The notes under the pieces: model-generated | Told to the model about the DNA's origin: nothing | What the model saw: only the letters and a program-made list of their open reading frames with translations | The model's database searches: none | Source: Nevskia sp. | GTDB taxonomy: Bacteria; Pseudomonadota; Gammaproteobacteria; Nevskiales; Nevskiaceae | Length of the DNA: 64,000 nucleotides | Reading direction: 5' to 3' | Assembly: GCA_031291075.1 (NCBI GenBank) | Contig: JARLJS010000151.1 | Span: 124,001-188,000, forward strand | Part shown: positions 17,386 through 26,109 of the stretch, in pieces | Layout: the number at the start of each line of letters is the position of its first letter | How positions within the stretch are numbered: position 1 is the stretch's first letter | Position numbers and translations under genes: made by a program

Positions 17386-18765
17386 TCACACAAGCTTGCG
17401 CGGCTGGCCCGCTCCCACGTAGCGCGCCAGGTTGCGATGCAGGTTGCTGACCGATTGCTCGCGGTACGGGTTGGGCAGGGTGCCGCGGAAGCCGCCGGAG
17501 CGCATGCCCTGCTGCACCGCCGCCATGTTGGAGAAGTCCTGGGGCAGCACGCTCAGCCAGCGTGCGTCGCCCAGCGGCGTGTACTCCCACTCGGTCTTCG
17601 GCTCCTGTCCACTGGGGAACAGCTCGTACACCGCGACCTCGAAGATACACTTGTTGGGATCGTAGCCGTGCGGGCGCGCGCTATAGCACAGGGCATTGTT
17701 CACGGCGTGCCCGATCTGGAAATTGGGGAAGATCTGCCAGGCCGTGCCGCTGCTGGCCACGTGTGAAGGTTCCACCGTGGGCCAGATCACCCCGCGCGAG
17801 GCATCGTCACGTCGCGCCGAGTCGAGCCAGTGCTTGAGCACCTGGTCGGCCGGAGTGCCTTCCGGCAGGTCGTCGACCAGCCGCCGCGCCGCGTCCGCCA
17901 GTGTCTGGGTGGTGACGGCGTTGACGTGCTTCATGATGTAGTCCTGCATCTCCGCGGTAGCCACGCGCGGGTCCTTGCCGGAACCCAGACGGAGCTTGGC
18001 CGAGGTCTCCTCCAGCCCCTTCGGCGCGTCGTAGCCGATGTGGCTGTGCTTGTCCTGGGCCCGTGCCCAACCCGTGTAGATGCCGAACTGCATGAACTCG
18101 GGGTGCGTCGCCGGCACGTGGTAGGTCTCGTAAAAGGCCTCCATGGCAACCTTCCAGTTGCAATCGACGTGCAGCCACTTGCGCCACTTGCAGCGCATGT
18201 TCTGCAGCTGGAACGGGTCCAGCATCGAGGCGGCGGGTTCCAGGTAGCTGCGCAGGGGCTCGCTACGTGGATCCAGGTTGATCCAGATCCAGCCGCCCCA
18301 GGTGTCGACCTTGACTTCGCCCAGGCGCGTGCGCTCTTCCGTCAACGCGCCCTTCCAGTCCTCGGCCATCGGCGCGTGGGTGCAGCGGCCCTCGAGGTTG
18401 TAGGTCCAGGCATGGTAGCCGCAGACAAAGCTCCGCTTGCTGCCGCAGGCCCGCTTGTCGCCGGCCGGGGTATCCACCAGCCGGCGGCCGCGATGCGAAC
18501 AGACGTTGTGGAAGGCGCAAAGCCTGTCTGCCGCCGCCCGCACGATGATGACGGAGTCGTCGAGCACCTCGTAGGTCAGGAAGTTTCCGACCTCCGGAAT
18601 CTCCTCGACGCGGCCAACCTGCAGCCACACCTTGCGCCAGAGCCTGTCGCGTTCGGCGCGCAGATAGTCCTCGGAAACGTAAGCCTCCACCCCTACGGTT
18701 ACCGCCTCCGCGAGGTCCTCGGCCGCCTGGACCGGTGCCTGGTTCAACTCTGCAGTTTCGCCCAC
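17386..18765 (-). CDS. Rieske non-haem iron oxygenase, alpha subunit
   Basis: A 459-residue ring-hydroxylating-type oxygenase. Rieske cluster ligands are C89-x-H91 (CSHRG) and C115-x2-H118 (CGYHAW). The mononuclear iron site is in NWKVAMEAFYETYHVPATHP, with H216 and H221. No beta subunit, ferredoxin or reductase is adjacent; the ferredoxin reductase at 36469 could serve, though a ferredoxin gene is not visible in the window. Likely role: monooxygenation or dioxygenation of the catabolic substrate. Operator site 3 lies 61 bp upstream, shared with the divergent IclR gene. Confidence 0.92.
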   Translation of the reverse strand: MGETAELNQAPVQAAEDLAEAVTVGVEAYVSEDYLRAERDRLWRKVWLQVGRVEEIPEVGNFLTYEVLDDSVIIVRAAADRLCAFHNVCSHRGRRLVDTPAGDKRACGSKRSFVCGYHAWTYNLEGRCTHAPMAEDWKGALTEERTRLGEVKVDTWGGWIWINLDPRSEPLRSYLEPAASMLDPFQLQNMRCKWRKWLHVDCNWKVAMEAFYETYHVPATHPEFMQFGIYTGWARAQDKHSHIGYDAPKGLEETSAKLRLGSGKDPRVATAEMQDYIMKHVNAVTTQTLADAARRLVDDLPEGTPADQVLKHWLDSARRDDASRGVIWPTVEPSHVASSGTAWQIFPNFQIGHAVNNALCYSARPHGYDPNKCIFEVAVYELFPSGQEPKTEWEYTPLGDARWLSVLPQDFSNMAAVQQGMRSGGFRGTLPNPYREQSVSNLHRNLARYVGAGQPRKLV

Positions 18766-18826
18766 GATCGCCTCCTCCCGGGGGTAGCGCTGCGCAGGCG
18801 GCTAACTTAGCGCGACCACGTAGTAA

Positions 18827-18845
18827 TAATCAACATGGGTGTCTA
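18827..18845. promoter_or_regulatory. Shared 19-bp operator, site 3
   Basis: TAATCAACATGGGTGTCTA, between the Rieske gene (61 bp) and the IclR gene (72 bp). On the other strand it reads TAGACACCCATGTTGATTA, so the outer TAG and the TGTTGA half are kept while the CANCA half has one change. Confidence 0.65.
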
Positions 18846-18917
18846 GTTACTGGCGCGGGTGCGCCGCCGGAGCGCCGGTGATTGGCCGTATCATGATCGC
18901 CATCACCCATTGATTCG

Positions 18918-19748
18918 ATGAAGGACGCGATGGCACGCAACCCACGTACTCCAAGTCCGACCAGTTCGCATGCCGCCTCGCTTGAGGCCGCGCTGGAGCA
19001 CAGCACCGTTCCCGCGGTGTCGCGTGCGGCGGCGATTCTGCGGCTGCTGGCGCGTGCGCCGGAGGCGTCGGGCATCCAGGCGATCGCCCGCGAGCTGGGG
19101 ATCGTGCCCAGCACCGTCCTGCACATCCTGCGCACCCTGGTGGCGGAGGAGCTGGTCAGCGTCGATCCGGCGACCAAGCTGTACTCGCTCGGTCCCGGCG
19201 TGCTGCTGCTGGCCCGCGCCTGGCTGGGAGCCAACCGCTTCGCCAGTGTCGTGCAGCCGGTGCTGGATGCCATCTCACGGGAGCGCGCCGTCACCGCGAT
19301 GGGGGTGCAGGTGGACGGTGTCGATCACATGGTGGTCGTCGCCATCGCCCGTTCGGAGGGGATGATCCAGCTGCACACGCAGATCGGCAGCCGTTTCCCG
19401 GCGACCATCAGCGCCACCGGCCGCTGCCTGGCGGCCTTCGGTGGGCACGATGCCGAGGAACTGCGGCGCCGCTTCCGCAAGCTGCGCTGGGACAACGCGC
19501 CGTCGTTGACCGAATGGGAGGCCCAGGTCGCCGAGGCGCGAAGCCGGGGCTACGCCATCGACCGCGGCAACTATATCGCGGGCGTCACCATCGTCGCGGC
19601 GCCGGTGTTCGGTCCCGAACGGATCATGACGCACAGCCTGGTCGTGGTGGGCATCAGTGGCCAGATGTCCGATCAGGCGCTGGCGCAGATCGGCCGCGAG
19701 CTGCGTGACAAGGCGGCGCAGCTGTCCAGGGATCTGGGTTCCGGCTGA
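18918..19748 (+). CDS. IclR-family transcriptional regulator
   Basis: A 276-residue regulator. The N-terminal winged HTH spans about residues 40-100 (AVSRAAAILRLLARAPEASGIQAIARELGIVPSTVLHILRTLV). The C-terminal IclR effector domain contains QIGSRFPATISATGRCLAAF and the GYAIDRGNYIAGVTIVAAPVFG block. IclR proteins bind palindromic sites and respond to aromatic or acid ligands. It is divergent from the Rieske-SDR pair and upstream of the acyl-CoA ligase operon, so it may regulate either. ATG 18930 is an alternative start. Confidence 0.9.
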   Translation: MKDAMARNPRTPSPTSSHAASLEAALEHSTVPAVSRAAAILRLLARAPEASGIQAIARELGIVPSTVLHILRTLVAEELVSVDPATKLYSLGPGVLLLARAWLGANRFASVVQPVLDAISRERAVTAMGVQVDGVDHMVVVAIARSEGMIQLHTQIGSRFPATISATGRCLAAFGGHDAEELRRRFRKLRWDNAPSLTEWEAQVAEARSRGYAIDRGNYIAGVTIVAAPVFGPERIMTHSLVVVGISGQMSDQALAQIGRELRDKAAQLSRDLGSG

Positions 19749-19784
19749 GGCCTCGTCGTGTTGTACAGATAAAACAACGATTGC

Positions 19785-19797
19785 GTATTGACAATAC
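19785..19797. promoter_or_regulatory. 13-bp perfect palindrome GTATTGACAATAC
   Basis: Perfect inverted repeat GTATTG-A-CAATAC in the 115-bp gap before the acyl-CoA ligase gene. It includes TTGACA, so it may overlap a -35 element. It could be the site of the IclR regulator encoded just upstream; this is inferred from position alone. It differs from the shared 19-bp operator. Confidence 0.4.
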
Positions 19798-19863
19798 CGG
19801 CGTAGCCTGCTGAGATCAGTGCACCGGTGGCGCTTCGCCACGCCTTTCGTACGCACTCTCTAC

Positions 19864-21423
19864 ATGGCCCAGCTGACGGACCACAAGAGCTACGCCGATG
19901 CGCAGCGGGATTTCTCCATGCCCGCCGTCTGGGCGCTGTTCGACGGCACGCCGGCAAACTTCAACATCGCCGGCGAATGTGTGGACCGGCATGCCGCCAA
20001 TCCGCACAGAATTGCGGTGAGGATCGCCCACGCCGACGGGCGCAACGAGCTGGTGACGTTCCGCGAGCTGTCGTGCTGGTCCAGCCGGTTCGCCCATTGG
20101 TTGCGCGCACAAGGTCTGAAGCCGGGTGACCGGGTCGCCTTCATGCTCGATCCCTCGCTGGCCTTCTACATGGCGATGTTCGGGGCGATGAAAGCCGGCG
20201 CCATCAGCGTGCCCCTGTTCACACTGTTCGGGCCTGAGGGGTTGCAGCTGCGCGTGGCCGACTGCCAGCCGGCCATCCTGGTGACCAACGCGGAAAAGGC
20301 GGCGATGGCGCGCGCCTCGACTGCTGCGCGTGTGGTGGTGGCCGATGAAGCCTTGTTCGCGGAGCTGAAGTCTTATGCGGACAGCTTTGCCACGTGCACC
20401 TCCGGCGACGACCTTGCGGCCTACCAGTACACCTCGGGGACCACGCGGGAGCTGCCGGCCGCGGTCAAGCACACGCATCGCTCCATCGTCGTCCTGGCGC
20501 TGGCGGCCTTGTACGGAACGGGCATTCGCCCGGGCGACCAGTTCTTCTGTCCTTCGTCGCCCGCCTGGGGCCACGGGCTGTGGCACGGCACACTGGCGCC
20601 GCTCTCCCTTGGGGTCACCACCGGCACCATGTCCGGCAAGTTTTCGCCGGTCCGGCTGATGGAAGCCCTGCAGGACTTCGGCATCACCAACCTGTCGGCC
20701 GCTGCGACGCACTATCGGATGATGAAGGCCAGCGGCGAGGCTGGCCGGTTCCGTTTCAACATCCAAAAACTTTCGTATACCGGCGAGCCGATCGATCCGG
20801 CCACGCTGGAATTCGTCGAGCAGCTGTTCAAGCGCCCGGTGTGCAGCATGTACGGCACCACCGAGGTCGGGGTGGTGCTCGTCAACTATCCCGGAGCGCC
20901 GGATTTCAAGGTGAAGCCCGGCTCCCTGGGCAAGGCGATCCCGGGGCAGGTGGTGGCGGTCCACGACGGCGGCGGCAAGCCGTGCGAGCCGCGCCATGTC
21001 GGCGAGATCAGGATATTGCGTCGTGGCGAGTGGATCCCGACCAAGGACCTGGGCTGGATCGACGAGGACGGCTACTTCTATCACGCCGGCCGCGCCGACG
21101 ACGTGATCATTTCCGCCGGCTGGACCATGAGCGCCGTCGAGATCGAAAACGTCCTGCTGAAGCATCCGGATATCCGCGAAGCCGCCGTGATCGGGGTCAA
21201 GGACGCGCTGCGCGGACAGGTCGTCAAGGCCTTCGTGGTGAGTGCACGGCCGCAGGACGAGATCTTTGTCCGCGAGTTGCAGGACTTCACCCGCGAACGC
21301 CTGAGTCAGCACGAGTATCCACGCGTGATCGCGGTGGTCGACGAACTGCCGAAGACCCCCGCTGGAAAAGTCAACCGGAAGGTACTGCGCGATCGCGAAA
21401 GCGCAGTGCCGGCCGCCATTTGA
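19864..21423 (+). CDS. AMP-dependent acyl-CoA synthetase/ligase
   Basis: A 519-residue adenylate-forming ligase. The ATP loop reads YTSGTTRELPAAVKHTH, unlike the usual TSGTTGxPKGV: the Gly after TT is Arg and the PKG is PAA. Other motifs are normal: MYGTTE, DLGWIDEDGYFYHAGRADDVI, EIENVLLKHPDIREAAVIG, and KTPAGKVNRK with the C-terminal catalytic Lys. It should make an acyl- or aryl-CoA from a carboxylic acid and ATP. ATG 19864 starts just before the conserved region; an in-frame upstream start at 19819 lacks support. First gene of a ligase, MaoC, thioesterase and hydrolase run. Confidence 0.88.
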   Translation: MAQLTDHKSYADAQRDFSMPAVWALFDGTPANFNIAGECVDRHAANPHRIAVRIAHADGRNELVTFRELSCWSSRFAHWLRAQGLKPGDRVAFMLDPSLAFYMAMFGAMKAGAISVPLFTLFGPEGLQLRVADCQPAILVTNAEKAAMARASTAARVVVADEALFAELKSYADSFATCTSGDDLAAYQYTSGTTRELPAAVKHTHRSIVVLALAALYGTGIRPGDQFFCPSSPAWGHGLWHGTLAPLSLGVTTGTMSGKFSPVRLMEALQDFGITNLSAAATHYRMMKASGEAGRFRFNIQKLSYTGEPIDPATLEFVEQLFKRPVCSMYGTTEVGVVLVNYPGAPDFKVKPGSLGKAIPGQVVAVHDGGGKPCEPRHVGEIRILRRGEWIPTKDLGWIDEDGYFYHAGRADDVIISAGWTMSAVEIENVLLKHPDIREAAVIGVKDALRGQVVKAFVVSARPQDEIFVRELQDFTRERLSQHEYPRVIAVVDELPKTPAGKVNRKVLRDRESAVPAAI

Positions 21424-21440
21424 ATTCGAGGAGAACCGAT

Positions 21441-22571
21441 ATGTCCCGCGAAGCACCAAGCCTGTTTCCCAAGATCACCGACAAGGGCGTCGACGAACTG
21501 CGGCAGCGGATCGGCGTCGTGATCACCGACACCATCGAGCCGTGGAACTACGAGGCCACGCGCGACGCGATCCGTCACTACGCGCACGGCATCGGCGACG
21601 ATAACCCGTTGTGGTGCGACCCCGAATACGCGGCGAAGGCGCGCTTCGGCGCGCTGACGGCGCTGCCGAGCTTCCTGTTCACCACCAGCCGCATCATCTC
21701 CGGCTATGTGGGCGGCCTGTCGGGCGTTCACGCGATGTGGGCGGGGGCCAACTGGCAGTGGCATCTGCCGGTGCTGCGCAACGACACCATCCGTACCGAG
21801 GCCAGGCTGAAGGACCTGATCGAGCATCAGACCAAGTTCGCCGGCCGCTCCTTCCAGCAGATCTACAACGTCCGTTTCTTCAACCAGAAGGGTGACCTGG
21901 TGGCCGAGGCGGACAGCTGGTGCTTTCGCACCGATCGCGACGTCGCGCGGGAAGAGGGCACCAAGTACAAGGAGGTCAAGGCGCGCGCCCCGCACCAGTA
22001 CACCGACGAGGACTTGGCACGGATCTTCGAGCTGTATGCGAAGGAGCCCGTGCGCGGCGCCACCCCGCGCTACTGGAAGGACGTGCAGGTCGGCGAGAAG
22101 CTGCCGACCATGGCGAAAGGGCCGATGACCGTCACCGGCTTCATCTGCTACGCCCAGGGCTGGGGCGGGCTGTACATCCGCGCCAACAAGCTGGCCTGGC
22201 AGCAGCACCACAAGCATCCGGGGCTCGGCATCAAGAACCGCTTCGGCATCCCCGATTGCCCGGAGCGCGTGCATTGGGAAGAGGAATTCGCGCACAAGGT
22301 GGGCACGCCGGGGGCCTACGACTATGGTCCGGAGCGTTGCTCCTGGCTTACCCACCACCTCACCAACTGGCAGGGCGACGCCGGTTTCCTGCGCAGCAGC
22401 CATTGCAAGATCCGGCGCCACAACCCGGAGGGGGACACGATCCTCATCAACGGCGAAGTGATCCGCAAGTTCGAGGAAGGCGGGCGCAAACTGGTGGAGA
22501 TCCGCCAGGAGGCGAAGACGCACACCGGCGAGCTTTCGGCCGTGGGGGGTGGCGTCGTCGAGCTGCCCTGA
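21441..22571 (+). CDS. MaoC-like double hot-dog dehydratase/hydratase
   Basis: A 376-residue protein. The N-terminal half holds YAHGIGDDNPLWCDPEYAAKARFGALTALPSFLF, a MaoC/FAS1-type dehydratase segment with the D-N-P motif. The C-terminal half (RYWKDVQVGEKLPTMAKGPMTVTGFICYAQGW) is a second hot-dog unit. Relatives hydrate 2-enoyl-CoAs or dehydrate 3-hydroxyacyl thioesters; steroid side-chain pathways use two-hot-dog versions. GAGGAG is placed 7 bases before the ATG. The TGATG junction with the next gene indicates coupled translation. Confidence 0.82.
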   Translation: MSREAPSLFPKITDKGVDELRQRIGVVITDTIEPWNYEATRDAIRHYAHGIGDDNPLWCDPEYAAKARFGALTALPSFLFTTSRIISGYVGGLSGVHAMWAGANWQWHLPVLRNDTIRTEARLKDLIEHQTKFAGRSFQQIYNVRFFNQKGDLVAEADSWCFRTDRDVAREEGTKYKEVKARAPHQYTDEDLARIFELYAKEPVRGATPRYWKDVQVGEKLPTMAKGPMTVTGFICYAQGWGGLYIRANKLAWQQHHKHPGLGIKNRFGIPDCPERVHWEEEFAHKVGTPGAYDYGPERCSWLTHHLTNWQGDAGFLRSSHCKIRRHNPEGDTILINGEVIRKFEEGGRKLVEIRQEAKTHTGELSAVGGGVVELP

Positions 22572-23014
22572 TGAGCGTGCCGGATACGCGGGTCGAGGTC
22601 ATCGACCCGCAAGCACTGGAAGCGGCCGGCTGGCGCAGCAAGGCCGGCCAGGGCTTCAACGTCGCGGTGGGGCCGTTCTGGATGCGCGGCCGGGACGCGG
22701 AGCGCGAGGTCGGGCTGATCGTGAGGGAACAGCACACCAACAACGCCGGCCGCATGCACGGCGGTGCGCTGATGACCTTTGCCGACATCAGCCTTGGGTC
22801 GGGCGCGGGGGACGCGCTGGGCCACAAGTATTGCGTGACGGCGCAGATGAACGTCCAGTTCGTCTCGGGGGCGCATGTCGGCGAGTTCGTCGTCTGCCGC
22901 CCGGAACTCGTGCGCCGCAGCGCCCAGCTGGTGTTCATGCGGGGGCTCATCACCGTTGCCGACCGCGCCATCGCCAGCGCGGAAGGTATCTGGAAGGAAC
23001 TTCAGGCAAAGTAA
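22571..23014 (+). CDS. PaaI-family hot-dog thioesterase
   Basis: A 147-residue single hot-dog protein. It has the PaaI-type motif NNAGRMHGGALMTFADISLG, then VTAQMNVQFVSGAHVGEFV. It probably hydrolyses acyl-CoA or aryl-CoA thioesters, releasing trapped CoA. Its ATG overlaps the stop of the MaoC-like gene. The size and motif order match the family well; the physiological substrate is unknown. Confidence 0.87.
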   Translation: MSVPDTRVEVIDPQALEAAGWRSKAGQGFNVAVGPFWMRGRDAEREVGLIVREQHTNNAGRMHGGALMTFADISLGSGAGDALGHKYCVTAQMNVQFVSGAHVGEFVVCRPELVRRSAQLVFMRGLITVADRAIASAEGIWKELQAK

Positions 23015-23069
23015 GCGGCCAGCGCCTCCGGGGCCGGGTCCCCTTGGCGATCATCGAGCTCGACGACAT

Positions 23070-23822
23070 ATGAAAACGACCTTGCAGGTGCCGTTTCCCC
23101 GGGGAACCTGTGCGATCGAGGTCTTCGGCACGCCCGAGGATCGGGCGGCGCCGGTCGTGCTGCTGTTCATGGACGTGTTCGGGCCGCGGCCCGCCCTGTT
23201 CGGCATCGGCCGGCGTCTGGCGGAGGCCGGCTACCGTGTGCTGCTGCCGGATCTCTTCTACGACCACCAGCCTTTCGCCCCGCTCAACACAGCCGCAGTG
23301 TTCGCAGGCGATCCCGCTGAGCGCAAGAGGATGATGGGCAAGTATCAAAGCCTCGATCAGGCGAGGATCGATGCCGACGTCCGGGCCTTGCTGTCCTGGG
23401 CGGAAGGCGAGCTCGGCCCGCAGGCGCCGGCCGCCGCCGTCGGCTATTGCATGGGCGGCCGCTATGCGCTGACCGCAGCGGCGGAGGCCTCCCGGGTGGT
23501 GCTGGCGGCATCCGTGCACGGCGGCAATCTCGCGCCGGAGAGCGGCGACGGTCCGCATCTGCGCCTCAAGGGCATCGCTGCGCGAGTCTACGTCGGCGTG
23601 GCGGCCATCGATCCCACCTTCGGCGCAGCCGAGGAGGGCCGCCTGGCCTGCGCCCTGCGGGAGGCGGGTGTCGATCACATCATCGAAACCTACGCCGGAG
23701 CGGTGCACGGCTTCGCCATGAACGATCTGCCGACCCACCATGCCGCGGCTTACCAGCGTCACTGGACCCGCCTGTCCGCGCTGCTGGCGGAAGCGTTTCA
23801 ACCCTCGCGTTCGACCTCGTAG
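23070..23822 (+). CDS. Dienelactone hydrolase family protein
   Basis: A 250-residue alpha/beta hydrolase. The nucleophile is C127 in GYCMGG, with a likely Asp in AAIDPTF and His in GAVHGFAM. This Cys-Asp-His triad is the dienelactone-hydrolase signature. It would open a lactone or enol-lactone, such as a product of Baeyer-Villiger oxidation. The start codon is not preceded by a clear ribosome site. The 3' end overlaps the convergent sulfotransferase gene by 25 bases. Confidence 0.87.
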   Translation: MKTTLQVPFPRGTCAIEVFGTPEDRAAPVVLLFMDVFGPRPALFGIGRRLAEAGYRVLLPDLFYDHQPFAPLNTAAVFAGDPAERKRMMGKYQSLDQARIDADVRALLSWAEGELGPQAPAAAVGYCMGGRYALTAAAEASRVVLAASVHGGNLAPESGDGPHLRLKGIAARVYVGVAAIDPTFGAAEEGRLACALREAGVDHIIETYAGAVHGFAMNDLPTHHAAAYQRHWTRLSALLAEAFQPSRSTS

Positions 23823-24952
23823 CGCGACAGGTAGCGCTCGAACAGCGGCGCGAGCTGGTCGACCGACAGGCCGTATTGGGCCAGCTTGTACTCGTGCCTG
23901 CCAAACTTTTCCTGCGGGTTGTCGGCCAGCCAGGCGCGCATGCCCGACTCGGCGGCCACGGTGAACGGATCGCCCAGGGCCACGTAAAGCCTGCGCATGG
24001 TGCCGATGGGGTCGCGCATGAGTTCGCCGTAGTGCACGTCGACGATGCGGTCCTTCCCCAGCTTGTCGCGGGCATCCATGATCCGCTTGGCGTGTTCGGC
24101 CGCCTGGAAGGAGCAGTTCCGGCCCAGCCATTGCGCATCGACCTGTCCCATGAAGGCCTGGTGCGACAGCGACAGCAGGCTGCAGAACGAGCCGGTGGCG
24201 GTATAGGGATCGCGGTGGGTCCACACCAGGCGCGCGTCGGGATAGACCCGCAGCAGGTCCGGCAGCCACAGCGCGTGCGAGGGCATCTTGAGATTCCAGG
24301 TGCCCCGAACATCGGCTTGCAGCAGTTGCAGGAAGCGCTTGTGGTAGCGATAGGTCGAGCCCAGGTCGGCATCCTGGAACAGCCAGTCGCGATAGTTCGG
24401 AAGGAGGCCGCGCGATTCCCAGATCAGCGCCTTGAAGTCATGCATGATGAAGAACATGCATTCGTTCGGATAGATGGCCGAGTTGCGGTAGTACTTGCCC
24501 ATTTCAGGGCGTGCCGCCAGCATTTTCCTTTCCATCTCCAGGCGCGCCAGGGCGCGCGGGTCGCTGTAGAGCGTGTCCGGCGTGGGCGGCGGCACCGGCT
24601 CGTCGATCTCCCAGGTCAGCGGGGAGCGCCGGGCCGGGTCGGCGGCGAGCAGGTTGCTGAGCAGCGTCGTACCGGTACGTGGGACGCCGAAGACGAACAC
24701 GGGCCGCTCGACCGGCCGCGTCAGCAGCTCGGGACGCTGTTCGAGGTAAGCCGTCGTTTTCAGGCGCGCGGCCAGCGCGGCGACGATGCTGCCGCGCAGC
24801 CGTTCCTGGGCCGCTTCGGGGCGCCCGTTGCGGTTGAGGTCCGCCACCAGCACCTGCAGGCCTTCGCGAAAACTGTCGTCGTCGAACCGGCTCAAGCCGG
24901 TGGCCTGCCGGGCTTGTGCGACCAGTTCTTCGGCGACCAGTGCTGCTGACAT
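23798..24952 (-). CDS. Sulfotransferase-fold protein
   Basis: A 384-residue protein with the 5'-phosphosulfate-binding loop FVFGVPRTGTTLLSNLLAADP near residue 85 and RLVWTHRDPYTATGSFCSL, the 3'-phosphate-binding segment. These define the PAPS-dependent sulfotransferase family. Relatives occur in steroid and lipid gene clusters of bacteria, often with unproven activity. It may sulfate a hydroxylated substrate or carry out another group transfer. The AraC gene upstream reads in the same direction, 92 bp away. Confidence 0.8.
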   Translation of the reverse strand: MSAALVAEELVAQARQATGLSRFDDDSFREGLQVLVADLNRNGRPEAAQERLRGSIVAALAARLKTTAYLEQRPELLTRPVERPVFVFGVPRTGTTLLSNLLAADPARRSPLTWEIDEPVPPPTPDTLYSDPRALARLEMERKMLAARPEMGKYYRNSAIYPNECMFFIMHDFKALIWESRGLLPNYRDWLFQDADLGSTYRYHKRFLQLLQADVRGTWNLKMPSHALWLPDLLRVYPDARLVWTHRDPYTATGSFCSLLSLSHQAFMGQVDAQWLGRNCSFQAAEHAKRIMDARDKLGKDRIVDVHYGELMRDPIGTMRRLYVALGDPFTVAAESGMRAWLADNPQEKFGRHEYKLAQYGLSVDQLAPLFERYLSRYEVEREG

Positions 24953-25044
24953 GGCGATCCCCTGTGGCGTGAATCCGGATGGTGATGGGGCGGCTGCGGG
25001 GCGGCAACGAAAAGTGCTTGCCAGGTCGGGCCAAAACGTTTGCT

Positions 25045-25938
25045 TCAGGCCGTGCCGGGGTTCGTCCGTACTGCGCCTGCCGCGTGCTGGCGGCGGAATT
25101 CGCCCGGCGTAAGGCCGGTGCCGCGGCGGAAGGCGAAGCAGAAGCTGGACGGCGTCGCAAAGCCGAGCGAGTAGGCGACGGCCTTGACGCTCTGCTGGTC
25201 GGCCAGCAGCCGCCTGGCGTGCTCGAGGCGGCTCTGCGCCACGTAGTCGCCGATTGAGCAGCCCCGGCTGGCGCGGAAGCCGCGGGTGAGCTGGCGGATC
25301 GACAAGCGGCACAAGCCCGCCAGCTCGGCCAGGGTCGGCGCGGCGAGGGTGTCGCGCAGCCGTTCGTCGATCAGGCGCAGCCGCCACGGCGCCAATCCCC
25401 CGCTACGCTCCTCGTCGACGACGCCGGTGAAGTAGCGCCGCAGCTCGATGCCGAGCTGCGCGCTGATCAGTTCGATCAGGGCCTGGCTGGCGAAGCCGGG
25501 CCGGCGCAGCTCATCGGCCATCCTCAGCAGCAGGTTGCGGACGTGCGGATCCGTAACGTCGAGGCCCGCCTCGAGCTGACGGCTGGTCCACTGGACCTTG
25601 TCGCCGAACCACTGCTGGAGTGCATCCTGCTGCAGGTGGCACAGCACCGAGGTCTGGGATGAGTGGCCGTCGCTTCTGGCGTGCAGGGCTTCGTGGGGCG
25701 GCACGAACAGGATCCTGCCGATGTGGATGAAGCGTCGCGAGGTCCAGCGTTCGCTGAAGCAGCCCCGCGCGTTCCCCGGCCGCGGCGTGAGGCAGAGGTC
25801 CAGCCAGTAGCTGTCCTGCCCGCGCAGGACGTCGTCGTTGGGCCCCTGCATGTCGAAGCGCACCAGCTGCGCAGTCGCCGCGCCCGTGCGCACCTCCGCG
25901 TCGATCGTCATCACGGCCCGGGTCGAGGGGTGGTCCAT
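25045..25938 (-). CDS. AraC-family transcriptional regulator
   Basis: A 297-residue regulator. The N-terminal sensor domain (AraC-binding-like, with GCFSERWTSRRFIHIGRILFVPPHE) precedes two HTH motifs: TLAELAGLCRLSIRQLTRGFRASRG and KAVAYSLGFATPSSFCFAFRRGTGLTPGEFR. ATG 25938 has GGAG at good spacing; ATG 25950, four codons upstream, is an alternative. Operator site 4 lies 23 bp upstream, so the gene itself may belong to the regulon. It is divergent from the SDR/alcohol dehydrogenase/metallo-hydrolase operon, a likely target. Confidence 0.88.
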   Translation of the reverse strand: MDHPSTRAVMTIDAEVRTGAATAQLVRFDMQGPNDDVLRGQDSYWLDLCLTPRPGNARGCFSERWTSRRFIHIGRILFVPPHEALHARSDGHSSQTSVLCHLQQDALQQWFGDKVQWTSRQLEAGLDVTDPHVRNLLLRMADELRRPGFASQALIELISAQLGIELRRYFTGVVDEERSGGLAPWRLRLIDERLRDTLAAPTLAELAGLCRLSIRQLTRGFRASRGCSIGDYVAQSRLEHARRLLADQQSVKAVAYSLGFATPSSFCFAFRRGTGLTPGEFRRQHAAGAVRTNPGTA

Positions 25939-25961
25939 GTCCGTCTCCATACGCGCTAAAA

Positions 25962-25980
25962 CATACAACATTGTTGATAA
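25962..25980. promoter_or_regulatory. Shared 19-bp operator, site 4
   Basis: CATACAACATTGTTGATAA. It contains the perfect CAACA-T-TGTTG core and lies between the AraC gene (23 bp) and the SDR gene (129 bp). Confidence 0.75.
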
Positions 25981-26109
25981 GCTGTGGGCGCCGGTGGCGG
26001 TCCGGGGGGCATGGCCTGGGACGGACGGCGTGGCCGGCCATCGACACACATCGCCATTGATGCGGCGCGGCCCCGGACCGAAAGTAGACGCAGGGCGGCG
26101 GAGAAGACG

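Noticed and set aside
19770-19789. AAAACAACGATTGCG before the acyl-CoA ligase as a regulon site
   Set aside because: The right half (TTGCG) matches poorly, and the nearby palindrome is a different sequence.
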